This document shows, piece by piece, positions 8,282 through 15,007 of a stretch of DNA of 64,000 nucleotides; positions within the stretch are counted from its first letter, which is position 1; the number at the start of each line of letters is the position of its first letter. The notes below the pieces were generated by a model. The model made no database searches, was not told the DNA's origin, and was given only the letters and a program-made list of their open reading frames with translations. The position numbers and the translations under genes are program-made. The stretch is from Vibrio lentus (GTDB lineage Bacteria; Pseudomonadota; Gammaproteobacteria; Enterobacterales; Vibrionaceae), in NCBI RefSeq assembly GCF_030409755.1, contig NZ_JAUFQE010000002.1:2108001-2172000 (forward strand). Reading direction: 5' to 3'.

Positions 8282-9727
8282 TTATTTGCTCTCATTATTA
8301 ATCACAGTTAATTGATTTTTCCGGCTTTCTTCATAAAATGACAATTCCTTCATTTGTAATTGTCTATTAGTTTCTTCAACTTTTTCTATCATCTTGCTGA
8401 TGTCATTCTTTGCATAAATTTCTGTACTTTTTATTGAGGAATGACGCATAAAAAATTTAACCTCTTCAAGAGAATAACCTGTGCCTCCAATATCATTGGG
8501 GGCAAAGTTAAGCATATACATGCCATAGTAATGACGCATCGAGTGCGTTCCTATATCTCCAAACTCTTTGCCAGTTAAGCCCGCTCTTTTTAGATTTCTA
8601 TCCCATACGTCTTTGATCGTGCTTGTTGCCGATTTGTAGCACGGGTGATAAACCATTTCTCCAGTTAATTTGTTTTTGGTCCCACGTAACTGTAGAAAAA
8701 GGTATTCAGAATTTGAATTAGGCCTCTCTTTATCTATATACATCATTAATTCATTGAAAAAGAAGGACTTGAAAGGTTCTATGAGTTTAACTGAGAAATG
8801 TGAGATCGGTTTTCCTCTCATGCATGTGTAGTTCATTGCATCCAAGTAACTAATAGTTCCTTTGTCATGCAGTCTTACTTTTTCTTTAACTACATCTATG
8901 TCTTGAATCCTGATCGATGATGTTTCGGAAAACCTCAACCCTCCTCCAAAACATAGTGCATACATTGCTCTATCGCGGTGTGACTTAGTGTTTAGGAGAA
9001 ATTCTCCGACATACTCCATAGGAAAATGTTTGTCTTGTGATCCTTTCGATTCTTTAGGAAGACGGAAGAAATTTTTTATTTTAGATACTTTCGCTCCACC
9101 TGAAATGCAAGACGCTAAATAAGAGTGCTCAATTAATACATTCCGCTCTCGAACTGATAATTCTCTCAATAAACCTAGATCTTTTCCAACTGCGGTTAAA
9201 GATTGATCAACATCAATGAGGCCATCCATTTTGCGTTGCTGTTTCAAGCTATTCTCAAGTGCATTTGATGCACTAACGAAATCACACAAAGTTGAAATAT
9301 ATCTTGTAACAGAATCTCTAGCATAGGATGCAGAGTCTAGGTTGTATGCGCAAATTCTTGCTAGAGGATTTTTAGAGAGTTTTCCATCTAGTAAAAAGGC
9401 AGGGTAGCTATGAAAAATTAACGTCAGTGAAGTTCTTAACTCATGACTTGCTGAATAAGCATGGTTATCTTGAAGGTCTGATAAATACTCTGATGAGTGA
9501 ATGACACGTGATGCCTCAATATAGTAGTCATAGAATTTTGCTAAATCTGAAGCTTTCGCACTTACAGTGTTATATGGGTGACTATTCATGATCATCCCAT
9601 TGATATGCTCTTCTAGTTCTACAACACGACCAGTTTCCTTCGACATGAACGAATAAAAAATCACTCCATCAGAAGTTTTGAGTTCACGCTTGACTATATT
9701 CTTAGTCTTCCTAATCATACTTTCCAT
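8282..9727 (-). CDS. TnpA-like tyrosine recombinase (481 aa)
   Basis: First gene of the trio and the one nearest the element end, as tnpA is in Tn554. It has an N-terminal SAM-like region (residues 40-210) and a full catalytic set in the C-terminal half: Arg in GGGLRFSETSS (about 263), HSMRHYYG (His and second Arg, about 395) and MRHSSIKSTEIYAKND (second His, and nucleophilic Tyr about 437). It should catalyse strand exchange with the tnpB-like partner. The promoter region upstream holds nested inverted repeats. With a tRNA gene 140 bp away, it is the best candidate for the integrase that used tRNA-Arg as target. Tn554-type systems need all three proteins. Confidence 0.85.
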   Translation of the reverse strand: MESMIRKTKNIVKRELKTSDGVIFYSFMSKETGRVVELEEHINGMIMNSHPYNTVSAKASDLAKFYDYYIEASRVIHSSEYLSDLQDNHAYSASHELRTSLTLIFHSYPAFLLDGKLSKNPLARICAYNLDSASYARDSVTRYISTLCDFVSASNALENSLKQQRKMDGLIDVDQSLTAVGKDLGLLRELSVRERNVLIEHSYLASCISGGAKVSKIKNFFRLPKESKGSQDKHFPMEYVGEFLLNTKSHRDRAMYALCFGGGLRFSETSSIRIQDIDVVKEKVRLHDKGTISYLDAMNYTCMRGKPISHFSVKLIEPFKSFFFNELMMYIDKERPNSNSEYLFLQLRGTKNKLTGEMVYHPCYKSATSTIKDVWDRNLKRAGLTGKEFGDIGTHSMRHYYGMYMLNFAPNDIGGTGYSLEEVKFFMRHSSIKSTEIYAKNDISKMIEKVEETNRQLQMKELSFYEESRKNQLTVINNESK

Positions 9728-9728
9728 C

Positions 9729-9786
9729 GCACCAAATTTAACCTAACATCGATATATGAACTGTATAGATAGACAGGTTTTGGTGC
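9729..9786 (-). promoter_or_regulatory. Nested inverted repeats in the tnpA promoter region
   Basis: Outer arms GCACCAAA (9729-9736) and TTTGGTGC (9779-9786) are perfect complements, AACCT (9740-9744) pairs with AGGTT (9775-9779), and an inner CTGT/ACAG pair lies at 9761-9776. On the minus strand TTGCAC and TATACA could be a -35/-10 pair with a short 15-bp spacer. This may be an operator or a recombinase arm-binding region. Confidence 0.4.
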
Positions 9787-9825
9787 AATGGTTTTTGTGA
9801 CTTTTTTTTCGGGAAAACAAATGCA

Positions 9826-9862
9826 AAAAAGCCAGTACCTAAATTAATAGATACTGGCTTTT
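9826..9862 (-). terminator. Terminator after the intron-bearing tRNA-Arg
   Basis: The stem AAAGCCAGTA/TACTGGCTTT with a T-run on both strands starts 6 bases beyond the tRNA CCA end. It separates the tRNA transcript from the recombinase genes. Confidence 0.8.
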
Positions 9863-9867
9863 AAAAG

Positions 9868-10185
9868 TGGCACGCCCTGTAGGATTCGAACCTACGACCA
9901 CATCCTTCATCACACTATAGCTTTCGCTACCACCTATATAAATAAGGCTTTGTGCGCTGGACTATCCCTTTACCATAGCTTTAAAAGCTTTAGGTAGACG
10001 CCGTCTAGTCTCTACACCTTCCCAGAATTACAGGGCTTGGCTCGGGATTGCCAACTCGCTAAAGTAAGGTTTCCCCGAATTTGACGTCTTACACTCTTAT
10101 CGTTTCCAAAAAGAGGCCCAACTTGAATGCTAGAAAATCTAGCCAATTAGAAGGGACGTGCTCTATCCAGCTGAGCTAAGGGCGC
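9868..10185 (-). tRNA. argU: tRNA-Arg(UCU) interrupted by a group I intron
   Basis: Removing the intron leaves a normal 77-nt tRNA with encoded CCA: acceptor GCGCCCT/AGGGCGT, D arm GCTC/GAGC, anticodon stem CGTCC/GGATG (one G-U), loop CTTCTAA with anticodon TCT, and T arm GTAGG-TTCGAAT-CCTAC. The 5' exon is 10149-10185 and the 3' exon 9868-9907, so the intron lies between U36 and A37. The gene reads AGA and AGG codons. In this window the other tRNA-Arg(UCU) is broken, so this copy may be the functional one and possibly essential. It differs from the broken copy at the second pair of the anticodon stem. It has its own promoter and terminator. The fold is clear; the exact splice sites are inferred from P1 pairing and the terminal G. 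Confidence 0.92.
9908..10148 (-). ncRNA. Group I intron (IC3, Azoarcus-like) in the tRNA-Arg anticodon loop
   Basis: The 241-nt intron shows all four conserved core elements in order on the minus strand: P, AATTCGGGGAAACCT (10067-10081); Q, CAATCCCGAGCCAAGC within 10034-10052; R, GGTGTAGAGACTAGACGG (10001-10018); and S, AAGGGATAGTCC (9959-9970). P3 can form from AGACG and CGTCT, and P2 has a GAAA loop. The internal guide GGG (10117-10119) pairs with the anticodon U34-C35-U36, giving the required U-G wobble at the 5' splice site, and the stem continues AAUU/AGUU into the intron. The intron ends in G, as expected. A hairpin GCTAGA/TCTAGC caps P1. There is no homing endonuclease frame. From recall it closely resembles the self-splicing intron of Azoarcus tRNA-Ile. 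Self-splicing is expected but not shown. Confidence 0.93.
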
Positions 10186-10201
10186 TTTATTTTGTTTTCC
10201 A

Positions 10202-10230
10202 ACTATATCTAGCTAAAAAACTAAATTCAA
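10202..10230 (-). promoter_or_regulatory. Promoter of the element-borne tRNA-Arg
   Basis: On the minus strand TTGAAT (10225-10230) and TATAGT (10202-10207) are separated by 17 bp and end 16 bp before the tRNA 5' end. Confidence 0.65.
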
Positions 10231-10320
10231 ATTTTAAGTAACGCTTCATTGCACCATTAAAGACTATAATCATCTCTCTCAGTCTGCTTAGTTCACTACA
10301 CCAGAATTAACCTAATATAA

Positions 10321-10377
10321 GAACCTTCGACCACCTCCTTAGAAGGGAGGTGCTCTATCCAGCTGAGCTAAGGGCGC
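10321..10377 (-). pseudogene. argU: Truncated chromosomal tRNA-Arg(UCU) at the element boundary
   Basis: From 10377 the minus strand reads a perfect tRNA-Arg(UCU) 5' part: acceptor GCGCCCT, D arm, anticodon arm CACCTCC-CTTCTAA-GGAGGTG and the start of the T arm. It then diverges after GGTTC, so the T loop, the T-stem 3' strand and the acceptor 3' strand are missing. No mature tRNA can form. Location beside folD matches the argU-folD neighbourhood known in E. coli, where argU is also a prophage attachment site, so this is probably the original host gene. The anticodon arm is a perfect 7-bp inverted repeat around a 7-nt loop, the form of a tyrosine-recombinase core site. Confidence 0.85.
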
Positions 10378-10390
10378 GCTACAGGAAAGG

Positions 10391-10418
10391 ATTATACGAA
10401 TTCGAATCAGTAAAGCAA
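10391..10418 (-). promoter_or_regulatory. Promoter of the truncated (original) tRNA-Arg
   Basis: Minus-strand TTGCTT (10413-10418) and a perfect TATAAT (10391-10396), spaced 16 bp, end 13 bp before the tRNA 5' end. No terminator is seen between the truncated tRNA and the intron-bearing copy, so this host promoter could also read into the replacement gene. Confidence 0.65.
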
Positions 10419-10492
10419 CGGCTTTGTGTAACATTCTGATCCAAGTGAGTAAAAAAAGGGCAATGAGATTATAAGTGTTGGAAAATAGACCA

Positions 10493-10508
10493 AGGCAAAC
10501 GTTTGCTT
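10493..10508 (+). promoter_or_regulatory. PurR-type operator upstream of folD
   Basis: AGGCAAACGTTTGCTT contains the perfect 12-bp palindrome GCAAACGTTTGC and matches 14 of 16 positions of the PurR consensus ACGCAAACGTTTGCGT. It lies 81 bp before the folD start, consistent with purine control of one-carbon metabolism. Confidence 0.65.
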
Positions 10509-10588
10509 GATGGTAATCAAAAAGATTTTCTGGAATAATGCGCCCAAAACATCAGCCACTAACTTGAATATCAATACTAAGGAAATTC

Positions 10589-11446
10589 ATGACTGCTCAA
10601 AATATTGATGGAAAGCTAATTTCTCAAACCGTTCGCTCTGAAGTTGCGGCACGTGTAAAGGCTCGTACAGAAGCTGGTTTACGCGCTCCGGGCCTAGCGG
10701 TAGTTTTAGTGGGTGAAGACCCTGCCTCTCAGGTTTACGTTGGAAGTAAGCGTAAAGCGTGTCAAGAAGTAGGCTTCGTTTCAAAGTCTTTTGATTTACC
10801 AGCGACGGCGACAGAAAATGATCTGCTAACGCTCGTCGACCAATTAAATGAAGACCCTGAGATTGATGGCATCCTAGTTCAACTGCCTTTACCTGCAGGT
10901 ATTGATACTACTCACGTTCTTGAGCGTATCACGCCAGAGAAAGACGTTGATGGCTTCCACCCATACAATGTGGGCCGCTTGGCTCAACGTATGCCTAAGC
11001 TACGCTCCTGTACGCCTAAAGGTATTATCACATTGCTTGACCGTTACAACATCGACTTACGTGGTAAGCACGCGGTTGTTGTTGGCGCATCAAACATCGT
11101 AGGTCGCCCAATGACCCTAGAGCTTCTTCTAGCAGGTTGCACGACGACAACATGTCACCGCTTCACCAAAGACCTTGAAGGTCATGTACGTCAAGCGGAT
11201 GTTGTTGTGGTAGCCGTTGGTAAGCCTAACTTCATTCCTGGCGCTTGGATTAAGAAAGGCGCAGTTGTGGTCGATGTAGGCATCAACCGTTTGGAATCTG
11301 GCAAGCTCGTTGGCGACGTTGAATACGATGTCGCGAAAGAAAGCGCAAGCTTCATCACACCAGTTCCGGGTGGTGTTGGTCCAATGACAGTAGCAAGCCT
11401 AATTGAGAACACAATGATTGCTTGTGAGCAGTTTCACTCGAAATAG
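10589..11446 (+). CDS. folD: Bifunctional methylene-THF dehydrogenase/cyclohydrolase
   Basis: FolD interconverts 5,10-methylene-THF and 10-formyl-THF in the cytosol and so feeds purine and formyl-methionine synthesis. The 285-residue length is typical. Visible motifs are [16 protein letters not shown] with the catalytic Tyr and Lys (about residues 49-64), [10 protein letters not shown], and the signature [14 protein letters not shown] near residue 260. AAGGA lies 6 bases before the ATG. The gene is monocistronic: a strong terminator follows, and its promoter region holds a PurR-type palindrome. It lies next to tRNA-Arg(UCU), as in other gamma-proteobacteria. Confidence 0.97.
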   Translation: MTAQNIDGKLISQTVRSEVAARVKARTEAGLRAPGLAVVLVGEDPASQVYVGSKRKACQEVGFVSKSFDLPATATENDLLTLVDQLNEDPEIDGILVQLPLPAGIDTTHVLERITPEKDVDGFHPYNVGRLAQRMPKLRSCTPKGIITLLDRYNIDLRGKHAVVVGASNIVGRPMTLELLLAGCTTTTCHRFTKDLEGHVRQADVVVVAVGKPNFIPGAWIKKGAVVVDVGINRLESGKLVGDVEYDVAKESASFITPVPGGVGPMTVASLIENTMIACEQFHSK

Positions 11447-11510
11447 CCCACAAATGGCAGTTTCAGTAGCAATACCGCAGGCATGAATTGCCTAAACCAA
11501 AAATAGAATT

Positions 11511-11545
11511 AAAAAGCCGCAGCGTGAAAACGTTGCGGCTTTTTT
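11511..11545 (+). terminator. Terminator of folD
   Basis: The 9-bp stem GCCGCAGCG/CGTTGCGGC (one G-U) is followed by TTTTTT. A-rich sequence before the stem makes it potentially bidirectional. Confidence 0.85.
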
Positions 11546-11602
11546 GATACTGAGCTATTCGTTTTTGATACAAAGCGACTCGCTTTTTATACAGAGCACC
11601 CG

Positions 11603-13417
11603 CTACTTATCTGGAGTACCAGCTCTTTCCGTTGGCTCCGAAGGCGGCAATAAACTAATGATCGCACACTCCGTTGATATGAGTTTTTCCAAATCAGAAC
11701 CTTGCGTCACTAAACGGAAATCACCGCCAGTAATCACACCAAGTAGAATAGCTTTAGGATACAACGCGTTAAACTCATTAAGGCCAAACGCCTCGGTCAA
11801 TCCCGTGCTCTTAATTTGGCTGCCTTGAGCCATCAAGGAGTTAAGCTTGGAATAGGTAATTCCTTCCGAAAACAGGCTTCTGTTACCATCTCGGCTCACT
11901 GAATGCCTTTCGTGTTTAGTATCTGTCGATTCAAGCTCAAACACCTTATTTTCACCAAACTCATCTTGATAATGCATGCTGACTAATGGATTGGTTTGAC
12001 GATAAGGCGAGACGATCATCGCGCGCCCTATCCCGTCCAATTCCAGATTATTTTCCGCGTGGCTTGAAGCTGGGTTACCAAAATAGACATTCAGGTTATC
12101 CATACGCGCCAAACGAATGCTTTCCCAGTTGGTATCGGCAAGCACACTGTTGATATTGTGTGTCGCCAGCACCTTGGCGAACTGTCTTGCAAAATGAGTC
12201 GCGCCAAAGAAGATAACCCCTTGCGCTTTCTCTTGCGTCACACCTAACCTTCTTGCCCACCAACTTGCGGTAAGGCTCTGAATCACAACCGTACCGATGA
12301 TGACCAAGAACACCATAGGCACCAGTAGTTCAGCCCCTTCAATCAATTGCTTCTCTTGAAGTTTGATAGCAAACAGAGAAGAAACTGCGGCAGCAACGAT
12401 CCCGCGAGGCGCCATCCAGCTCAAAAACCATTTATCTGCTGAAGTAAGATCCGTGCCGATCCCGCTGATCCACACGCTCAGAGGACGAGCCACCAGCATG
12501 ACGACCGCTAATAAGCCAATTCCGCCCCAACCTATCGAGAGGAAAGTCCCAGAATCGAGTCGACTCGCCAGTAAGATAAACAAGGCAGAAATGAGTAACA
12601 CAGTCAGGGTTTCTTTGAATTCAATAATGTCTTCGAGATCCAAGCCTTTCACGTTGGCGAGCCAGATACCCATGATGGTCACGGTTAATAGGCCTGACTC
12701 TTCACTCAGGTCATTGGAAAAAGAGAACGCAGCCAACATCAACGTCAGCACTGCTACGTTACGCAAATAGTGCGGAACCCAATGCCCTTTCAGCATCTTG
12801 GCAATCAAATAGCCACCGATGATCCCTAAGCCTAAACCGATGGCTAGAGTCAGCCCCAAGGCCGACAGCACATGGCTGGTAGGATCAGCTGAAGAAACAA
12901 TATATTCGTAAACGAGAACGGCAAACAGAGCGCCAATCGGGTCAATCACGATCCCTTCCCAGCGCAAGATACTGCCTAACGAAGATTTGGGCTGAATACT
13001 GCGCAGCATGGGAACAATCACGGTTGGCCCCGTCACTACAACTAAGGCAGCAAACAGCGCGGCTAATGGCCAACTGAAGTCCACAAAGTAATAAGCACCA
13101 ACGACAATGCACGCCCATGTAATCAACATGCCGAAGCTCACGAGGTGCGTCACCATGCGACCATGACCTCTTATTTCCTTGAAATTCAGGGTCAATGCAC
13201 CTTCAAACAGAATAATAGCGACACCTAATGAAATCAGCGGAAATAGCACGTCACCAAAAATGGCATCGGGATTAAGGATGTTAAGACCGGGACCTAGAAG
13301 TAGGCCGACAATAAGAAGAGGAAGAATAGCAGGAAGACGTAAGCGCCAGCCTAACAATTGACACGTTAAAGACAGCAGTCCAATTAACGCCAAGGATGAA
13401 GTAATCGACAAATCCAT
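11603..13417 (-). CDS. CPA-family cation:proton antiporter with C-terminal nucleotide-binding-like domain
   Basis: This 604-residue inner-membrane protein exchanges Na+ or K+ for protons, judged by family. Residues 1-390 form about twelve hydrophobic segments. TGPTVIVP (about 131) and EGIVIDPIGA (about 154) are the NhaP-type transport-site motifs, with Asp in the position used for cation and proton binding. Residues 400-500 resemble an RCK/TrkA-N fold (VIFFGATHFARQFAKVL), followed by a poorly conserved tail. AGGGG lies 5 bases before the ATG. It stands alone between folD and nupC. The ion specificity cannot be read from sequence. Confidence 0.85.
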   Translation of the reverse strand: MDLSITSSLALIGLLSLTCQLLGWRLRLPAILPLLIVGLLLGPGLNILNPDAIFGDVLFPLISLGVAIILFEGALTLNFKEIRGHGRMVTHLVSFGMLITWACIVVGAYYFVDFSWPLAALFAALVVVTGPTVIVPMLRSIQPKSSLGSILRWEGIVIDPIGALFAVLVYEYIVSSADPTSHVLSALGLTLAIGLGLGIIGGYLIAKMLKGHWVPHYLRNVAVLTLMLAAFSFSNDLSEESGLLTVTIMGIWLANVKGLDLEDIIEFKETLTVLLISALFILLASRLDSGTFLSIGWGGIGLLAVVMLVARPLSVWISGIGTDLTSADKWFLSWMAPRGIVAAAVSSLFAIKLQEKQLIEGAELLVPMVFLVIIGTVVIQSLTASWWARRLGVTQEKAQGVIFFGATHFARQFAKVLATHNINSVLADTNWESIRLARMDNLNVYFGNPASSHAENNLELDGIGRAMIVSPYRQTNPLVSMHYQDEFGENKVFELESTDTKHERHSVSRDGNRSLFSEGITYSKLNSLMAQGSQIKSTGLTEAFGLNEFNALYPKAILLGVITGGDFRLVTQGSDLEKLISTECAIISLLPPSEPTERAGTPDK

Positions 13418-13478
13418 TTGTGCCCCTAAAAAATTTGTACCACACCTTGTGATACAAACCTATTTGCTGAAACAAGAA

Positions 13479-13511
13479 AGCCTATGTCATTAAACTATAG
13501 GCTCTCTTTTT
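13479..13511 (-). terminator. Hairpin between nupC and the antiporter gene
   Basis: AGCCTAT/ATAGGCT, 7 bp with an 11-nt loop, is T-rich on both sides (plus strand TCTCTTTTT, minus strand TTTCTTGTTT). Confidence 0.5.
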
Positions 13512-13540
13512 CATGCTAACCGAATATTAGTGTGATTAAT

Positions 13541-13574
13541 CAGTCACTTTACTATAGGGGAAATAAAGTGACTG
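13541..13574 (-). terminator. Inverted repeat just downstream of nupC
   Basis: A perfect 11-bp stem CAGTCACTTTA/TAAAGTGACTG with a 12-nt loop lies 29 bp past the nupC stop. There is no T-run on the minus strand, so it may act together with the next hairpin or protect the mRNA end. Confidence 0.45.
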
Positions 13575-13602
13575 ACTCACCCACTCTGTACTTATCATCT
13601 AG

Positions 13603-14802
13603 CTACAGAGAAAGCACCACACCAGCAATCGCTGCGCTCATTAAGTTGGCAAGCACACCTGCACAAATCGCTTTAAAACCGTATTGTGAGATGAAAGAAC
13701 GACGCTCTGGAACTAAGCTACCCAAACCACCAATCAGAATGGCCATCGTAGAGATATTGGCAAAACCACATAGTGCAAAAGTAACGATCGCTTTTGAGTG
13801 CTCACTCAGTGCGTCTTTCACGTCCATTAACTGGATGAAAGCCACAAACTCATTCACAACGATCTTGTTACCGATCAGCGAACCTGCAACAACAGCTTCA
13901 GACCATGGCACACCGATCAGCCATGCAACGGGTGCGAACACATAACCTAGGATAAGTTCGAAGCTTAGGTTCACGCCAAACCAACCACCAACAATACCTA
14001 ACAAGCCATTCAGCATTGCAATTACACTGATAAAGGCCAGAAGTGTCGCACCCACTGCAACGGCAATACGAAGTCCAGACATAGCCCCATCTGCCATTGC
14101 CTCAACGACGTTTGTTGCTCGTGGAATTTCAACGTCAGACTCAATATTTTCTTGAGCCTCATCTGCGTTACCTGGTACCAAAATCTTGGCCATCAATAGA
14201 CCAGCAGGCGCAGACATAAACGCCGCAGCGATCAGGTAGTTCAAATCAACACCAAGCGATGCATAACCCACTAGCGTACCACCAGCCACAGAAGCCAAAC
14301 CACACACCATCACAGCAAACAGTTGTGAATCCGTCATGTGCTTCAAGTAAGGCTTAACCACCAATGGTGCTTCAATCATGCCAACAAAGATGTTCGCCGT
14401 TGCAGACAAAGACTCCGCACGACCTGTACCTAAGAACTTTTGCAAAGCACCGCCGATAAGGTTGATCACCTTTGGCATAAAGCCGATGTGGTACAAACCT
14501 GAAATCAGTGCAGAGAAAAAGATAATGATGCCGAGAACGTTAATAGCGAAAACAAATCCGTTATTCGTGAGGCCACCAAATAGGAAGTTAATCCCCTCTT
14601 GACCGTAGTTGATCAAGCTAGACACCGCACCAGTAGCTGCATTCAACACTTCTTTACCCATCGGCACATAAAGAACCAATAGCGCGAATGAAATTTGCAG
14701 TAAGAAAGCCAAAGAGACGGTTCTTAGCGGGATATTTTTTCTGTCCGTAGATAGTAACCAAGCGGCTACTAAAATAGTGATAATTCCAAGTAGGGAAGCC
14801 AT
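13603..14802 (-). CDS. nupC: NupC-type concentrative nucleoside transporter
   Basis: A 399-residue inner-membrane symporter that imports nucleosides with H+ or Na+. It has the CNT plan: N-terminal helices, a gate region with FVFAINVLGIIIFFSAL, FVGMIEAPLVVKPYL (about 145-160) and a C-terminal CNT domain containing LALCGFANISTMAIL-like sequence (FALCGFANISTMAIL). The ATG at 14802 is preferred over the in-frame TTG at 14811 because AGG lies 9 bases before the ATG but directly abuts the TTG. Vibrios have several nupC paralogues, so the symbol marks family. A PurR/CytR-like half palindrome lies upstream. Confidence 0.88.
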   Translation of the reverse strand: MASLLGIITILVAAWLLSTDRKNIPLRTVSLAFLLQISFALLVLYVPMGKEVLNAATGAVSSLINYGQEGINFLFGGLTNNGFVFAINVLGIIIFFSALISGLYHIGFMPKVINLIGGALQKFLGTGRAESLSATANIFVGMIEAPLVVKPYLKHMTDSQLFAVMVCGLASVAGGTLVGYASLGVDLNYLIAAAFMSAPAGLLMAKILVPGNADEAQENIESDVEIPRATNVVEAMADGAMSGLRIAVAVGATLLAFISVIAMLNGLLGIVGGWFGVNLSFELILGYVFAPVAWLIGVPWSEAVVAGSLIGNKIVVNEFVAFIQLMDVKDALSEHSKAIVTFALCGFANISTMAILIGGLGSLVPERRSFISQYGFKAICAGVLANLMSAAIAGVVLSL

Positions 14803-14850
14803 ATGCGTCAACCTAAAAGTTGTAGGTAGGAAAGGCGACGCATTGTATAG

Positions 14851-14866
14851 AGGAAATCGTTTGCGG
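14851..14866 (-). promoter_or_regulatory. PurR/CytR-like operator upstream of nupC
   Basis: On the minus strand CCGCAAACGATTTCCT matches about 12 of 16 positions of the PurR consensus. It lies 49 bp upstream of the nupC ATG, where a repressor could block transcription. The CytR/PurR family fits a nucleoside transporter. Confidence 0.4.
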
Positions 14867-15007
14867 CAAGGTGCGGTTGTTAATATGATGTTGGGATTAT
14901 CACTGCCTCATCTATGATTATATTAAAGTATTGAATTTTAATGATTTAACTTGCTCAAAAAGCGTGCTTTTTCCATATGGAAATTATATTTATAGATTAG
15001 GAAACAG

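Larger units (their letters stand above)
1..10345. mobile_element. Right-hand part of an integrative element inserted in tRNA-Arg(UCU)
   Basis: The stretch from the left edge to the anticodon loop of a disrupted tRNA-Arg gene is A+T-rich and holds no recognisable core gene. It carries a recombinase trio at its right end, a complete intron-bearing tRNA-Arg, repeats and unrecognised cargo. The right boundary is placed in the anticodon loop (10339-10345) or a little further into the T arm (about 10321), where the chromosomal tRNA stops matching a normal tRNA. The left end is outside the window. No second copy of the tRNA 3' fragment other than the intron-bearing gene was found here, so element size and the other att site are unknown. 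That the leftmost gene belongs to the same element is inference. Confidence 0.65.

Noticed and set aside
9908..10148. Homing endonuclease inside the group I intron
   Set aside because: The 241-nt intron has no open frame of useful length on either strand.
10321..10377. Second functional tRNA-Arg(UCU)
   Set aside because: The T arm and 3' acceptor strand are absent, so it cannot fold as a tRNA.
9868..10377. Intron spanning from the truncated tRNA to the downstream 3' exon (trans or alternative splicing)
   Set aside because: The complete intron-bearing gene has its own 5' half, and the truncated copy lacks an internal guide sequence and core elements immediately downstream of its anticodon.
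12363..12770. 135-codon plus-strand frame inside the antiporter gene
   Set aside because: Antisense shadow of a clear membrane protein gene.
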